Below are positions 26,212 through 35,635 of a DNA stretch of 64,000 bases, one piece after another. The DNA lies in the NCBI RefSeq assembly GCF_000482865.1, contig NZ_AXWW01000045.1, positions 7,547 through 71,546 of the forward strand, in the 5' to 3' direction. How positions within the stretch are numbered: the stretch's first letter is position 1; the number at the start of each line of letters is the position of its first letter. The notes under the pieces were generated by a model. It saw only the letters and a program-made list of their open reading frames with translations, made no database searches and was not told the origin of the DNA. This DNA is from Actinokineospora inagensis DSM 44258. GTDB lineage: Bacteria; Actinomycetota; Actinomycetes; Mycobacteriales; Pseudonocardiaceae. The position numbers and the translations under genes are program-made.

Positions 26212-26496
26212 TCACCGGGGGTGGCGGGGGTTGGGGCCGGTTAGCCAGGTTGTGCGTTCGGAGAAATCCTCGGTTGGGGTGGGGGGTTGTTCGGGGGGTT
26301 GGGCGAACTGGGTGCGGAGTTGGGTGGATCCGTGGGTGAGAAGCTCGCGGTAGGTGGGGTCGGTCTGGGCGGTGGCGGGGGTCAGGTGGCCGGTCGCGAG
26401 TTTTCGGGCCAGGTTGGTGAGTTCGGGGTTTGTGGTGTGGTCGAGCAAGTGGCGGAGCAGCGCTGATCGCGCCTTGGTCAGGGGTTGTGCGCGCAT
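26212..26496 (-). CDS. Unknown 94-residue protein paired with WXG-like gene
   Basis: The product starts MRAQPLTKARSALLRHLLDH and contains a helical region (NPELTNLARKLATGHLTPATA...YRELLTHGSTQLRTQF) and a Pro-rich C-terminus. ATG 26496 begins 2 bp after the stop of the preceding gene, so translation is likely coupled. It may be a partner or chaperone of the upstream WXG-like protein. No family name is certain. Confidence 0.65.
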   Translation of the reverse strand: MRAQPLTKARSALLRHLLDHTTNPELTNLARKLATGHLTPATAQTDPTYRELLTHGSTQLRTQFAQPPEQPPTPTEDFSERTTWLTGPNPRHPR

Positions 26497-26498
26497 GG

Positions 26499-27587
26499 TC
26501 AGGCTCCGGGGTGGTCGTAGGCGGGTGGGAAGGGGTGGGACGGGAGGGGGCGGGGGGAGTTGGTGAACTGCAGGAGTGCGCCGTGCAGGGATTGGGCGGT
26601 GGTTTCGAGGAGGGTGAGCAGGCGGGTGGCTTCCTGCCAGGAGGCGACGATGGTGCGGCACTCCAGGGCGGCGAGGCTCCACAGGGCGGCGGGGCCGACG
26701 ACGGTCTCGGTGAGCAGGGTGCCCGCCGCGGCGGAGAGGGCGGCCCAGAAGACGCTGTCGGCGATGTTCTGGAGGATGTTGCGCAGGGCCTCGGCGGTTT
26801 CGTAGGCGCCGTGCGCGGTGTCGGTGTAGCGGTCCCGCAGGGCGGCCAGGTCGGTGGCGTAGGTGTCGATGTGGTCGGCAAGGGCGGTGAAGTACCCGAA
26901 GGCGCTGTTGGCGGCGTGGCCCCGCCACCAGTGGTCGGTGAGCTCGGCGATGTTGACCCGCTGATCGCTCGCCAGGTCCGCGCAGAACCAGGACAGCGAG
27001 TTCAGCGCCGCCGCGGTGCGGGCGAACTGCTCCCAGTCCCCGGCGAACCAGCGGGTGATCTCCGCGACCGGGTCGACGTGGATGGTCGCGTCGAGGATCT
27101 CCTGGGCCCAGTTGGTCACGCTGACCAGATCACCGAGGTCGTTGACCACGTCGAACGGGTTGGGGAACTCGGCGGGCGGCTCCGGCGTGCCGAGCCGACC
27201 GGTGGGCACCCGGTACTGGCGCACCCCGAGCGGCTCGGTGCCCGTCGGGATGCCGGGGAGCGCGGGCACGGTCGGCGGCGGACCTGGGTCCGGGTAGGTC
27301 TGGTCCAGGTGTTCGGCCTCCGCGTGGTCGACGCGGTCGTACTCGCGCCAGGTCCGGTCCAGTTCGGACCGACTGCCCGCGCACACGTCCGCGAGTTCGC
27401 CGAGCACGGCGACGATCTCGGCACGCACGTGGTCGTGCACTCCCGTGAGGCGTCGCAGCAGACCGGGCTGCGCTCCGATGTGGAGGTTGCGCTCGGCGAA
27501 CTCCGCCGCCGCGACGGCATCGGCGTGGTGGTTGCCGATGATCCCGGCGTACAACCCGATCTGCACCGGGTCCACAGTGAACGACAC
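26499..27587 (-). CDS. WXG100-like / ESX-associated helical protein
   Basis: The 362-residue protein has two helical halves joined by a Pro-rich linker (about 105-135). The first half resembles ESX target proteins (PVQIGLYAGIIGNHHADAVAAAEFAERN). The second has a WXG-type turn (ELTDHWWRGHAANSAFGYF) between long helices and a following hydrophobic stretch (VFWALSAAAGTLLTETVVGPAALWS). Such proteins are exported by, or bound to, type VII secretion. GTG 27587 follows AAGGGATCAAGG. It is followed by a coupled 94-residue gene. Confidence 0.68.
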   Translation of the reverse strand: MSFTVDPVQIGLYAGIIGNHHADAVAAAEFAERNLHIGAQPGLLRRLTGVHDHVRAEIVAVLGELADVCAGSRSELDRTWREYDRVDHAEAEHLDQTYPDPGPPPTVPALPGIPTGTEPLGVRQYRVPTGRLGTPEPPAEFPNPFDVVNDLGDLVSVTNWAQEILDATIHVDPVAEITRWFAGDWEQFARTAAALNSLSWFCADLASDQRVNIAELTDHWWRGHAANSAFGYFTALADHIDTYATDLAALRDRYTDTAHGAYETAEALRNILQNIADSVFWAALSAAAGTLLTETVVGPAALWSLAALECRTIVASWQEATRLLTLLETTAQSLHGALLQFTNSPRPLPSHPFPPAYDHPGA

Positions 27588-27645
27588 CCTTGATCCCTTG
27601 CGCTGCTCCGGTCCTGGTGGGCTGTCGGGGCAGTCGTACCAGGTT

Positions 27646-29553
27646 TCAGTGGGCGTGGACCGTGAAATGAGCCGTGGTCACCCCGGTGGGGGTGGTGATG
27701 GCGATCGTGGCCCGGTACGTGCCCGCGTGGGCGTACCGGTGTTCGGCCACGGTCGCGGTCCATAAGCCCGGGGCGGCGAGGGGACCGCCTGGACTCGCGG
27801 CGTTGACAATCGCGGAGGAACTGGCACCGTCACCGAAGTCGACGGTGGCGGTGGGTGTGACGGCGGAGGTGAAGCGGGCGACCTCACCGCGCACGGTGCG
27901 GCTGTGTCGGGTCGGCGCGGTGACGTCGGTGACCCACGGAACGGTCGGACTGGGGCGGAAGTTGACCCCCGCGATGGTCAACCGGCTGCCGAGAGCGGCC
28001 AGCCGGGCGGTGAAATCCGGGAGCGCGCGGTCGGACTGCGGGGTCCACCCGATCTCGGCGAGCGAGGCCAGGCGGGGGTAGCTCAGCCACTCCGCCTGGG
28101 CGAGGCCGCGGATGGTCTCCGACCAGAGCGGGCCGCAGACACCGAGCACATCGGACTCGCTGAGCCCGGTGGGGACCGGGTTCCAGTCGTAGTAGCGGTC
28201 GTAGTCGCAGGCGTCCCGGCAGGCCCAGTTGAGGCCGATGGGGCTGGTCGGGTCGTACTTCTGGTCGAGGTAGCTGGTGCCCGCCGGTGACATGACGACC
28301 TTGGCGCCCCTGGCGGCCTGCCGGATCACCTGGTCGAGGCTGGAGCCGCGCCAGAACTGGACGACCGCGCCGGGCGGCAGGTCGGCCGCGGCGTACTCGT
28401 TCCACCCCATCGGGAGCTTGCCCAGTGCGGCGACCTCGGGCAGGACGGTGCGCACGTAGTTCAGGTAGTTGTCGTGCCCGGTGGCGGTCGCCTCGTCACC
28501 GCCGATGTGCAGGTAGGGCCCCGGTGTGAGGGCGGCGACCTGGGTGAGCACGGTGTGCAGGAACTCGTAGGTGACCGGCGATGTCGCGTCCAGTGTCGAG
28601 TAGCCGACGTTGGCGGTGTTGTTCATCGGTTTCGCCACGTCGTCCGGGTTCAACCGCGCGATCGACGCCAGCGCGGCGTTCGTGTGCCCCGGCCCATCGA
28701 TCTCCGGAACCACCGTGACGAACCGGGACCGCGCGTGCGCCACGATCTCCGCGTAGTCCCGCCGGCTGTAGGACCCGCGCACCCCCGGCCCGGTGCCCAG
28801 CGGTGTGCCGTTGCCGAGGACGTCGGTCGCCCCGAGCGACCCGACCCTGGTCAGCGCGCCGTAGTCCAGTCCGGACGGGTTGTCCGCGGGCTGGTCGATC
28901 GCGATCCGCCAGGCCTGGTCGTCGGTCAGGTGCAGGTGCAGCGTGTTGACCTTCACCTGGACCGCTGTGTCGATGTACCGCTCCACCTCCGCGACGCTGA
29001 GGAAACTCCGCGCCACGTCGAGCATGACGCCGCGGTAGGCGAACCTCGGGTAGTCGCTGATCCGCACCGCCCGCACCCGCCACGGCACGTCGACCCTGGT
29101 CCGACTTCCCACCCACGCGGGCAGGAGTTGGCGCAGGGTCTGCACCCCGAGGAACAGACCCGCGGGCGTGTCCGCCGAGATGGTCACCGCCCGCTCATCG
29201 GCCACCAGCCGGTATCCCTCGGCCGCGTGCCCTTCGGGCGCCTTCCCCACGCCGAGGTCGAGGACGATGTCGCCCCGCCGGGCCGCGTGCGAGGTCACCG
29301 GCAGCCGGTACCCGGTCGCGGGCCGCAACAACTCACCGAGGTACTCGCCCACCGCGCGCGCCGCACCCCGCGCGACGATGCCGCTGTTCTCAGTGACCGT
29401 GAACGGATCGCTCCCGGTGCTCTCTGCCGCCACCGGGCGGGGTACCAGTCCGGCTGTAGCGGATTCGCCCGCCGCGACCGCTTCCGTCGGAACGACTACC
29501 GCCGCCACCAGTGCCGCCAGCACCAGGCCGACCGCGCGCCAAGTCCTTCGCAT
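27646..29553 (-). CDS. Secreted beta-N-acetylhexosaminidase (GH20) with PKD-like domain
   Basis: The 635-residue protein has a signal peptide (AVGLVLAALVAAVVVPTEAVAA) and a GH20b domain. The GH20 barrel carries FAYRGVMLDVARSFLS, the substrate-pocket LHLHLTDDQAWR and the catalytic pair in YLHIGGDEATATG (Asp-Glu), and ends with a Trp-rich segment. About 95 C-terminal residues form a PKD-like beta domain (VDFGDGASSSA, HRYAHAGTYRATI). It should release GlcNAc from chitin oligomers or peptidoglycan fragments outside the cell. A perfect DasR-type operator lies 26 bp before the start. Confidence 0.93.
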   Translation of the reverse strand: MRRTWRAVGLVLAALVAAVVVPTEAVAAGESATAGLVPRPVAAESTGSDPFTVTENSGIVARGAARAVGEYLGELLRPATGYRLPVTSHAARRGDIVLDLGVGKAPEGHAAEGYRLVADERAVTISADTPAGLFLGVQTLRQLLPAWVGSRTRVDVPWRVRAVRISDYPRFAYRGVMLDVARSFLSVAEVERYIDTAVQVKVNTLHLHLTDDQAWRIAIDQPADNPSGLDYGALTRVGSLGATDVLGNGTPLGTGPGVRGSYSRRDYAEIVAHARSRFVTVVPEIDGPGHTNAALASIARLNPDDVAKPMNNTANVGYSTLDATSPVTYEFLHTVLTQVAALTPGPYLHIGGDEATATGHDNYLNYVRTVLPEVAALGKLPMGWNEYAAADLPPGAVVQFWRGSSLDQVIRQAARGAKVVMSPAGTSYLDQKYDPTSPIGLNWACRDACDYDRYYDWNPVPTGLSESDVLGVCGPLWSETIRGLAQAEWLSYPRLASLAEIGWTPQSDRALPDFTARLAALGSRLTIAGVNFRPSPTVPWVTDVTAPTRHSRTVRGEVARFTSAVTPTATVDFGDGASSSAIVNAASPGGPLAAPGLWTATVAEHRYAHAGTYRATIAITTPTGVTTAHFTVHAH

Positions 29554-29578
29554 TGTGCCCCTCCAGGACAAGCCGGAC

Positions 29579-29596
29579 TTATGGTCTAGACCATAA
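29579..29596. promoter_or_regulatory. DasR-type operator (dre-like palindrome)
   Basis: TTATGGTCTAGACCATAA is a perfect 18-bp palindrome. Its core TGGTCTAGACCA is the known binding core of DasR, the GlcNAc-responsive GntR regulator. It lies 26 bp upstream of the hexosaminidase ATG, a position suited to repression. Confidence 0.85.
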
Positions 29597-29971
29597 GAAT
29601 CAGCCGTGGGTGCCGTCAATCGCTCGGACGGCCCAGCGCCATCCCGTTTCCCACTCGCCATGAACATCCACATTGGACTATCCCCCCGATCGACATGCTC
29701 GACCGCCGACCCGATCGAGCTGGTGCACTCCCCGCCGCCGACGGCGTTCGCATGGCGAACAGCCGCCACCGCCGTCGAAATGTCCCCACCAACAACCACA
29801 ACCACTCAGCTCAAGGCGACCGACTGATCGCTCACCCGAGTGCCGACGTTCAGTCCGCGCCCGACCGGCTCACCAGATCTGGTCCGCGTGGCCGCGCACG
29901 CCGAGCCGACCGCCCCCTGGGCTCCTGGGTGGACAGTCCGCCGCACGGCGGGTTCGTCCACCAGTCCTCCT
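29597..29971. other. 375-bp stretch without a supported gene
   Basis: Rightward frames here (for example 29606-29827) have low-complexity content and no ribosome site. Apart from the promoter side next to the DasR operator I see no clear structure. Confidence 0.5.
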
Positions 29972-29998
29972 CGCCCCGCCGCGGTTCGCGGCGGGGCG
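29972..29998 (-). terminator. Terminator hairpin
   Basis: CGCCCCGCCGCG pairs with CGCGGCGGGGCG (12 bp, 3-nt loop), 16 bp beyond the stop of the leftward gene that ends at 30014. Confidence 0.8.
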
Positions 29999-30013
29999 CG
30001 ACCAGCGCCGCGG

Positions 30014-30487
30014 TCAGGAGGCGATCACCGCGTCCCGGCCGACCAGGGTCACCGTGGCCTCGGTCAGCAGCCTGCCCGCCACGTCCGGATCGCAACCGAC
30101 CCGGGGGAGCCGGGCGCGAATCGCCGCCGGGCTGCGTTTTCGTTCCGCGGCCAGTTCGCGGATGACGTCGGGGGCCGGGGTGGCGGGTGATCGGGCCAAC
30201 CACGCCTCGCGCAGGGTCGAGTCCTGTTCGGCCGACCACGGTTGGTTCGCGTTGCCGACCGGGCGCCTGCCCTCGAAGGCGGTGATCGCGACCAGGGCCT
30301 CCCGCAACAGTTTCGCGGTTTCCGCGGCGCCACCCGGGGGCAGTCGCAGGGAGCCCTCCGCGACCACGACGCCGCGGCCGTCCCGGGCCGCCACCTCGAT
30401 GTCGAGGTCGCCGTCGTCGTGCGCCGAGACGGTCAGCGCGTAGCTGACGCCCTGCCGTTTGCTGGTGTACTCAAGGTTGAATGCCAT
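30014..30487 (-). CDS. Unknown protein with C-terminal HTH-like segment
   Basis: The 157-residue product has a beta-rich N-terminus (MAFNLEYTSKRQGVSYALTV) and a C-terminal part NQPWSAEQDSTLREAWLA...RKRSPAAIRARLPRVG. The latter resembles the SANT/Myb-like or resolvase-type helical segment found in many actinobacterial proteins. It may bind DNA or protein. ATG 30487 is chosen; the longer frame upstream lacks support. Confidence 0.65.
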   Translation of the reverse strand: MAFNLEYTSKRQGVSYALTVSAHDDGDLDIEVAARDGRGVVVAEGSLRLPPGGAAETAKLLREALVAITAFEGRRPVGNANQPWSAEQDSTLREAWLARSPATPAPDVIRELAAERKRSPAAIRARLPRVGCDPDVAGRLLTEATVTLVGRDAVIAS

Positions 30488-30572
30488 GCGCACAACGGTA
30501 GGGACTCGGCGGAAAACGCGTCGAAAGTTATCCACAGCCCTGATCGGGTGACTTGGCAGACCTGGTGCCCGC

Positions 30573-30767
30573 CTAGCGCCGCCGGTGTTGCCGCCCCACC
30601 GAGTGGTGCGCGCCGAACTCGTCGAAATCCGGTTCGGCAGGCTCCGGATCTGCGCGTTCGCGTTCCTCGCGGAGGATCGTGTCCAGCGTCGTCGACGCGC
30701 GTCGAAGTCGCCAGACGATGAACGCCACGACGATCGCCGCGGCTCCGATCCACAGTGCGGTATCCAT
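30573..30767 (-). CDS. Small single-pass membrane protein
   Basis: The 64-residue product has one N-terminal membrane helix (ALWIGAAAIVVAFIVWRL), then a charged, acidic tail (REERERADPEPAEPDFDEF) and a basic end. ATG 30767 places the helix at the very start. The role is unknown. Confidence 0.6.
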   Translation of the reverse strand: MDTALWIGAAAIVVAFIVWRLRRASTTLDTILREERERADPEPAEPDFDEFGAHHSVGRQHRRR

Positions 30768-30937
30768 CGGATCACCCCGGATCAACCGTTCCCAACCCGT
30801 TGGGCAGGTACCACAAAGGTTCCCACCTCACGCACGGATGCGCAGCCGGGCGACCCACTTTGGCCACCTGTTCGGGTGGAATCCGCCCCAACGGAGCAAT
30901 GTTTCCACGCGCGGTGACCGCGTTTTCGCCTGACTGG

Positions 30938-32203
30938 CTACTTAACGGGCTCACCCGATAGCGGTCCGTCGGGTGCCCCGTGGCACTGTGGTGACAGTGG
31001 TGTTTGTGCCGACCGTGGTGTCCGGGCCAACCGCGGTGACGTCTCCCGGGCGGGCAACCACGCGACGGCGGCGGCGACGGCGAGCACGCCGCCGATCAGG
31101 AACGCCCAACCGAAGGAGAGCCGGTCGGCCAGCAACCCGGCCACGACCGGACCGAGGATCGCACCGACGTCGGCGACCATCTGGAACGTCGCGAGCACCT
31201 GTCCACCACGGGATTCGCCGATCACGTCGGCGACCGCGGCCTGCTGCGGTGGCGTCAACAACCCCGTGCCCAAGCCCGCGACGGCGGTGGCGACGAGGAA
31301 CTCGGTGACCGTCCCAGTGAAACCGAACCAGATGGTGCCCGCCGCGGACACCAGCAGTCCCGCCAGCACCAGGGGTTTGCGCCCGACCCGGTCCGAGAGC
31401 CTCCCGGAAACCAGCAGCATCACCACGTTCCCGGCGGCGAAGACCGACAGCGCGGTGCCCGCGAAGGCGCCGTCGCGGTGCAGCACCTCGGCGACGAACA
31501 GCGGTACCAGCGACACGCGCACACCAAACACGGCCCAGCCGTTGGCGAAACTCGACGTGAGGGCCGCGCGGTACCCACTGTCGCGCAACGCCTCGCGCAG
31601 CGGCATCACGTTCGCCGGGTTGTTGCCCGAAGGGGCAATCAACGTTGACTTGCGCAGGAAAAACCACACCAGACCGACCGCGACCATGAGCGACGCGGCG
31701 TAGACCAAGAACGGCGCCCGCAACGAGATCGTGATGAGTCCACCGCCGACCAGCGGCCCGGCGACGTTGCCGAGCAGGAAGCTGGTCCCCCACAGCCCGG
31801 ACGCCTTGCCGCGCAGGTGCTCCGGCGTCAGGTGGATGAGCAGGCCGATGCCGGAGACGGTGAACATGGTCGAGCCGATGCCGCCGACGCCGCGGCAGGC
31901 CACCAGTTGCCAGTAGTGGTCGGTGAACGCGCAGGCCCCGGTGGCCACCGCGACGATGCTGACCCCCGTCAGGTAGACCCGCCGTTCACCGAGTCGGGTG
32001 ACGAGCCTGCCACTGACCGGAGCGAACGCCAGCCGGGTGAGGGCGAACGCGGAGACCACGATCGACGCGGCGGCGACGCTCACGTCGAAGCTGCGCGCGA
32101 AACTCGGCAACGCGGGCGCGACCAGGCCGAACCCGATGGCGATGACGAAGTTGGCGACGACGATGACCCACACCTCGCGGGGCAGCCGCTCGGTCGACGA
32201 CAC
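30938..32203 (-). CDS. MFS transporter, drug-exporter type
   Basis: The 421-residue protein has twelve membrane helices, the MFS motif GRLVTRLGERRVYL after helix 2 and a second SGRLSDRVGRKPLVL midway. GFGLVAPALPSFARSFDVS in helix 1 is typical of DHA1 drug:proton antiporters. The substrate is unknown. No regulator is adjacent, so its control cannot be guessed from context. Confidence 0.88.
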   Translation of the reverse strand: MSSTERLPREVWVIVVANFVIAIGFGLVAPALPSFARSFDVSVAAASIVVSAFALTRLAFAPVSGRLVTRLGERRVYLTGVSIVAVATGACAFTDHYWQLVACRGVGGIGSTMFTVSGIGLLIHLTPEHLRGKASGLWGTSFLLGNVAGPLVGGGLITISLRAPFLVYAASLMVAVGLVWFFLRKSTLIAPSGNNPANVMPLREALRDSGYRAALTSSFANGWAVFGVRVSLVPLFVAEVLHRDGAFAGTALSVFAAGNVVMLLVSGRLSDRVGRKPLVLAGLLVSAAGTIWFGFTGTVTEFLVATAVAGLGTGLLTPPQQAAVADVIGESRGGQVLATFQMVADVGAILGPVVAGLLADRLSFGWAFLIGGVLAVAAAVAWLPARETSPRLARTPRSAQTPLSPQCHGAPDGPLSGEPVK

Positions 32204-32341
32204 GGTCCGCCCGCCTCTCCGCCGAATGGTTAGCCCTGCGAACTATAGAACTTGATGTCCCAATCGGGGTAACCCTGGGAGGGGGAGCCCGGTCCGGGGT
32301 ACCTGGGGAGGGTCAACCCCGCGCGACCAGAGGGAACACCG

Positions 32342-32533
32342 ATGTCCGAACCGCTCGACACCGTCGAGGTCACCGCCCTGCTCGCCAAGCTCGCCGAGGC
32401 CGAGCGGGACGCTCGCGCGCTGGCCACCGACGAGCCTTACCGTGACGGGCAGGCCGCCGGATTGGAGTTGGCCCAGCGCATCGTCCGCGAGTTGGCCGCC
32501 CTGCCGGTTGAGGCCGACTCGGGCCGCGTCTAG
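32342..32533 (+). CDS. Small acidic helical protein
   Basis: The 63-residue product (MSEPLDTVEVTALLAKLAEAERDARALATDEPYRDGQAAGLELAQRIVRELAAL, in parts) is mainly one or two amphipathic helices. A GC-rich hairpin terminator follows at 32540-32570. No family is recognised, but codon use and the terminator support a real gene. Confidence 0.6.
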   Translation: MSEPLDTVEVTALLAKLAEAERDARALATDEPYRDGQAAGLELAQRIVRELAALPVEADSGRV

Positions 32534-32539
32534 GCAGCA

Positions 32540-32570
32540 CGGAGGCCGGGTATCCCCAACCCGGCCTCCG
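32540..32570. terminator. Bidirectional terminator
   Basis: CGGAGGCCGGGT pairs with ACCCGGCCTCCG (12 bp) between the small gene and the convergent ABC permease gene. Confidence 0.82.
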
Positions 32571-32586
32571 GTCCCCTCAAGCCCTC

Positions 32587-34188
32587 TTACCCGATGTCGC
32601 GACGTCGGAAGCTGACCAGCCCGGCAGCGGTAGCGACAACGGCGATTGCCGTCAGCCAGATCAGAGGGGTCGCGGTGAAGACCGTCCCCGCTTGCAGCTT
32701 CGGTACGTGCGTGAACGGCGAGACGTCCAACACCGCTTGCGTCAGCCCGATCACGGGGCCGTAGAGGGACAGCAACACGGTGATGCCCGCGACTGTCCAG
32801 GACCCGGCGACGGTCAACGGTGGCCACAGCCCGTACACGAGGGCCGCCAAGCCTGCGATCACCCACACGGCGGGCAGTTGGACCATCGCGGCACCCAGCG
32901 TGTGCGTCAGGTGGTGGCCGAGGTCGCCCGCGCGCAGACCGTGCCCCAGCCCGGTCGCCAGCCCCGCCGCCGCGAGCAGCACCGCTGGACCGAGCAAGGC
33001 GAAGACCAGGTGGCTCGCCGCCCACCGAACCCGGCTGACCCCGGTGGCCAGCACCGATTCCGCGTGGCTCGCGGTCTCCTCCGACCGCATGCGCAACGCA
33101 GCCTGGACCGCGTAGACGCCGCCGAGCATGCCGAACAACCCGACGATCGCGGCCAGGTACGCGTCGATCAGCCCGTTGGCGCCGCCCATCCGCTCCAGCA
33201 TCTGCTTCACCTGGTCGCTGTCACCCACCAGGCCGCTTACGCCGTTGGCCATAGAACCGAAGAGGACCCCCATGACGACGAACCCGACCGCCCAGCCCAC
33301 CAACGAGCCCCGCTGCAGGCGCCAGGCGATGCCGAACGCACTGGACAGCGACCGGGGCGCCGTCGGCGGGCCGAGCTTCGTCGCGAACATGCCCGCGCCG
33401 ATGTCCCGCCGGGGCACCAGCCGGTAGGCGATGGCACCGACCGCGACCGCCACGCCGACCTCCAGCGCGAACACCCACAGCCGGTCGGCCACGAACGGCT
33501 TCGACGCCTGCGGCCACGCCAGCGGCGACAGCCACGACACCCAGTTCGCGGACGGCGTCGAGTCGCCGAACGCGCGCAGCAGGAAGGCCACCCCGAGGAT
33601 CGCCGTACCGAACCCGTTCGCCGATCGCGAGTACTCGGTCAACTGCGCGGTAACCCCGGCGATCGCGGTGAACACGAGGCCCGTACCGGCAACCGTCAAG
33701 CCCAACGTGAACGAGCCCGCGACAGGCAAACCGGCGCCCACCATGACGAGAGCCATAACCAGACCGATTACGAAGCTGGAAGCGGCGGCCACGACGACGC
33801 TGGCGGTAAGAGACGCGTACCGGCCCACCACGGTCGACCCCAAGAGCTCCAGCCGCCCGGAATCCTCCTCTGCGCGCGTGTGGCGCGTGACCGTGAAGAC
33901 CACGAACAGAGCGATGAACAGTGCCTCCAACGCCCCGTACCGCCACGCGATCCAGCCCCCGGGCGTGGTCAGGTCGTACGCGGGCCCGTAGAGCACCGCG
34001 ACGGACGGGTTGCTGCCGGTGCCTGCGTTGAGCGAGGCCCGCGCGGCAACTGTGGGATAGAGAGACTCGTAGGTCTTCGCGGTCGACCCGGGGATCACTG
34101 ACAAGAGCACGATCCAGATCGGCAGCATGACGCGATCGCGGCGCCGCGCCAGCCGCGCCAACTGCCAGGTCCCCACCACGCCGGTCAT
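32587..34188 (-). CDS. ABC exporter permease (ABC-2, polyketide-antibiotic exporter type)
   Basis: The 533-residue protein has about twelve membrane helices in two similar halves. Each half starts with a cytoplasmic lead such as [17 protein letters not shown] or [16 protein letters not shown]. This is the large fused permease found in actinobacterial antibiotic exporters. It overlaps the ATPase gene (ATGA) and should form the transporter with it. Confidence 0.9.
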   Translation of the reverse strand: MTGVVGTWQLARLARRRDRVMLPIWIVLLSVIPGSTAKTYESLYPTVAARASLNAGTGSNPSVAVLYGPAYDLTTPGGWIAWRYGALEALFIALFVVFTVTRHTRAEEDSGRLELLGSTVVGRYASLTASVVVAAASSFVIGLVMALVMVGAGLPVAGSFTLGLTVAGTGLVFTAIAGVTAQLTEYSRSANGFGTAILGVAFLLRAFGDSTPSANWVSWLSPLAWPQASKPFVADRLWVFALEVGVAVAVGAIAYRLVPRRDIGAGMFATKLGPPTAPRSLSSAFGIAWRLQRGSLVGWAVGFVVMGVLFGSMANGVSGLVGDSDQVKQMLERMGGANGLIDAYLAAIVGLFGMLGGVYAVQAALRMRSEETASHAESVLATGVSRVRWAASHLVFALLGPAVLLAAAGLATGLGHGLRAGDLGHHLTHTLGAAMVQLPAVWVIAGLAALVYGLWPPLTVAGSWTVAGITVLLSLYGPVIGLTQAVLDVSPFTHVPKLQAGTVFTATPLIWLTAIAVVATAAGLVSFRRRDIG

Positions 34189-35084
34189 CGCGTGACCGCC
34201 TGCTCGTCCTGGTAGTGCCGCAGGAACAGCTCCTCCAGCGTCGGTGGCTGGCTGGTCAGCGATCGCACTCCCGACTGGGACAGCGCCCGCAGGGCCGCGT
34301 CCAACTCGCGTGTGTCGACGTCGAACCGCACGCGGTTGCCCTCGACGACAACGTCGTGCACCCCGGTCAGGTCTTTGATCCCGTTCGGTGGGCCCGCCAA
34401 CTCCGCGCTGATGCTTGTCCTGGTCAGGTGTCGGAGGTCGGCGAGGGTGCCCGTCTCGACGGTTCTACCGGCGCGGATGATGCTCACCCGGTCGCACAGG
34501 GTCTCCACCTCGGCGAGGATGTGGCTGGACAGCAGGATGGTCCGCCCCCGGTCGCGCTCCTCGCGGACGCAGTCCTGGAACACCGACTCCATCAGCGGGT
34601 CAAGACCGGAGGTGGGCTCGTCCAGGATGAGCAACTCCACGTCCGAGGCAAGAGCGGCGACCAGCGCCACCTTCTGCCGGTTGCCCTTCGAGTAGGTGCG
34701 GCCCTTCTTGCGCGGGTCGAGGTCGAAGCGCTCCAGCAGGTCCGCCCGGCGCGTCTGGTCGAGACCGCCGCGCAACCTGCCGATCAGGTCGATCACCTCG
34801 CCGCCGGACAGGTTCGGCCACAGGGAGACGTCGCCGGGCACGTAGGCGAGGCGGCGGTGCAGGTCGGTTGCGTCGCGCCACGGGTCGCCACCGAGCAGGG
34901 TGGCGGTGCCGGAGTCGGCGCGCAGCAGGCCGAGCAGCACCCGGATGGTGGTGGACTTGCCCGCCCCGTTGGGGCCGAGGAAACCGTGGACCTCCCCGGT
35001 CCGCACCGTCAGGTCGAGACCGTCCAGCGCGCGGGTCCGGCCGAAGGTCTTGACCAGGCCGGACACCGATATTGCGGTTGTCAT
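34185..35084 (-). CDS. ABC exporter ATP-binding protein
   Basis: The 299-residue ATPase has a Walker [16 protein letters not shown], a Q-loop near [16 protein letters not shown], a signature [18 protein letters not shown] in place of the canonical LSGGQ, Walker [14 protein letters not shown] and the switch SSHILAEVE. It energises the overlapping permease. It belongs to the DrrA-like antibiotic-resistance group. A regulatory palindrome lies directly upstream, shared with the divergent regulator. Confidence 0.93.
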   Translation of the reverse strand: MTTAISVSGLVKTFGRTRALDGLDLTVRTGEVHGFLGPNGAGKSTTIRVLLGLLRADSGTATLLGGDPWRDATDLHRRLAYVPGDVSLWPNLSGGEVIDLIGRLRGGLDQTRRADLLERFDLDPRKKGRTYSKGNRQKVALVAALASDVELLILDEPTSGLDPLMESVFQDCVREERDRGRTILLSSHILAEVETLCDRVSIIRAGRTVETGTLADLRHLTRTSISAELAGPPNGIKDLTGVHDVVVEGNRVRFDVDTRELDAALRALSQSGVRSLTSQPPTLEELFLRHYQDEQAVTR

Positions 35085-35086
35085 GA

Positions 35087-35129
35087 TTCAGAACGTACTC
35101 GTGCTTCACAATCTTGTGAACGTTCTGAA
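35087..35129. promoter_or_regulatory. Nested palindromes between ABC exporter and MarR/GbsR regulator
   Basis: TTCACAATCTTGTGAA at 35105-35120 is a near-perfect palindrome (7-bp arms, 2-nt centre). Around it, TTCAGAACGT (35087-35096) and ACGTTCTGAA (35120-35129) form an exact inverted pair. The sites sit just upstream of the ATPase start (35084) and some 55 bp before the regulator start, so they are probable operators. Confidence 0.78.
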
Positions 35130-35182
35130 CGCGCTAACATTGTGATGTCGATCGGTGGGGTGACATCTCGGAAGGCGGGGCA

Positions 35183-35635
35183 GTGGCGGAAGACCCGGTG
35201 GCGCACTACGTGGAGCGCTTCGCGTTGCTCATGTCGGACGCGGGTATGCCCAGGATGCCCGCGCGGGTGTTCACGAAGCTGCTCGTGACCGACTCCGGCA
35301 AGGCCACCGCCGCCGAACTGGCCCAATCGCTGCGGGTGAGTCCCGCCGCGGTCTCCGGCGCGGTGCGCTACCTGGAGCAAATGGGCCTGATCAGCCGCGG
35401 CCGCGATCCCGGCCAGCGCCGCGACCACTACTCGGTGCCCGACGACGCCTGGTTCGAGGCGATCATGAACAGGGACAAGGTGCTCGGCGCCTGGTCGGTC
35501 GCCATGTCCGACGGCGCCACCCTGCTCGGCCCGGACAGCCCGGCGGGCAGGCGGTTGACCACCAGCCACCGCTTCTTCGAGTTCCTCCGCACCGAGATGG
35601 ACGGCCTGCTGGACCAGTGGCGTGCCCAGCGCTAA
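35183..35635 (+). CDS. MarR/GbsR-like transcriptional regulator
   Basis: The 150-residue protein has a winged helix (RMPARVFTKLLVTDSGKATAAELAQSLRVSPAAVSGAVRYLEQMGLI) followed by a wing with RGRDPGQRRDHYSVPDD and a C-terminal dimer region. This pattern is common for regulators divergent from DrrAB-type exporters. It likely binds the palindromes upstream and represses the exporter until its drug is sensed. GTG 35183 is the start. The stop overlaps the convergent SRPBCC gene. Confidence 0.87.
   Translation: MAEDPVAHYVERFALLMSDAGMPRMPARVFTKLLVTDSGKATAAELAQSLRVSPAAVSGAVRYLEQMGLISRGRDPGQRRDHYSVPDDAWFEAIMNRDKVLGAWSVAMSDGATLLGPDSPAGRRLTTSHRFFEFLRTEMDGLLDQWRAQR

Noticed and set aside
29606-29827. Rightward frame upstream of the hexosaminidase as a small gene.
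   Set aside because: No ribosome site, Thr/Pro-rich low-complexity product, and it covers the promoter region.
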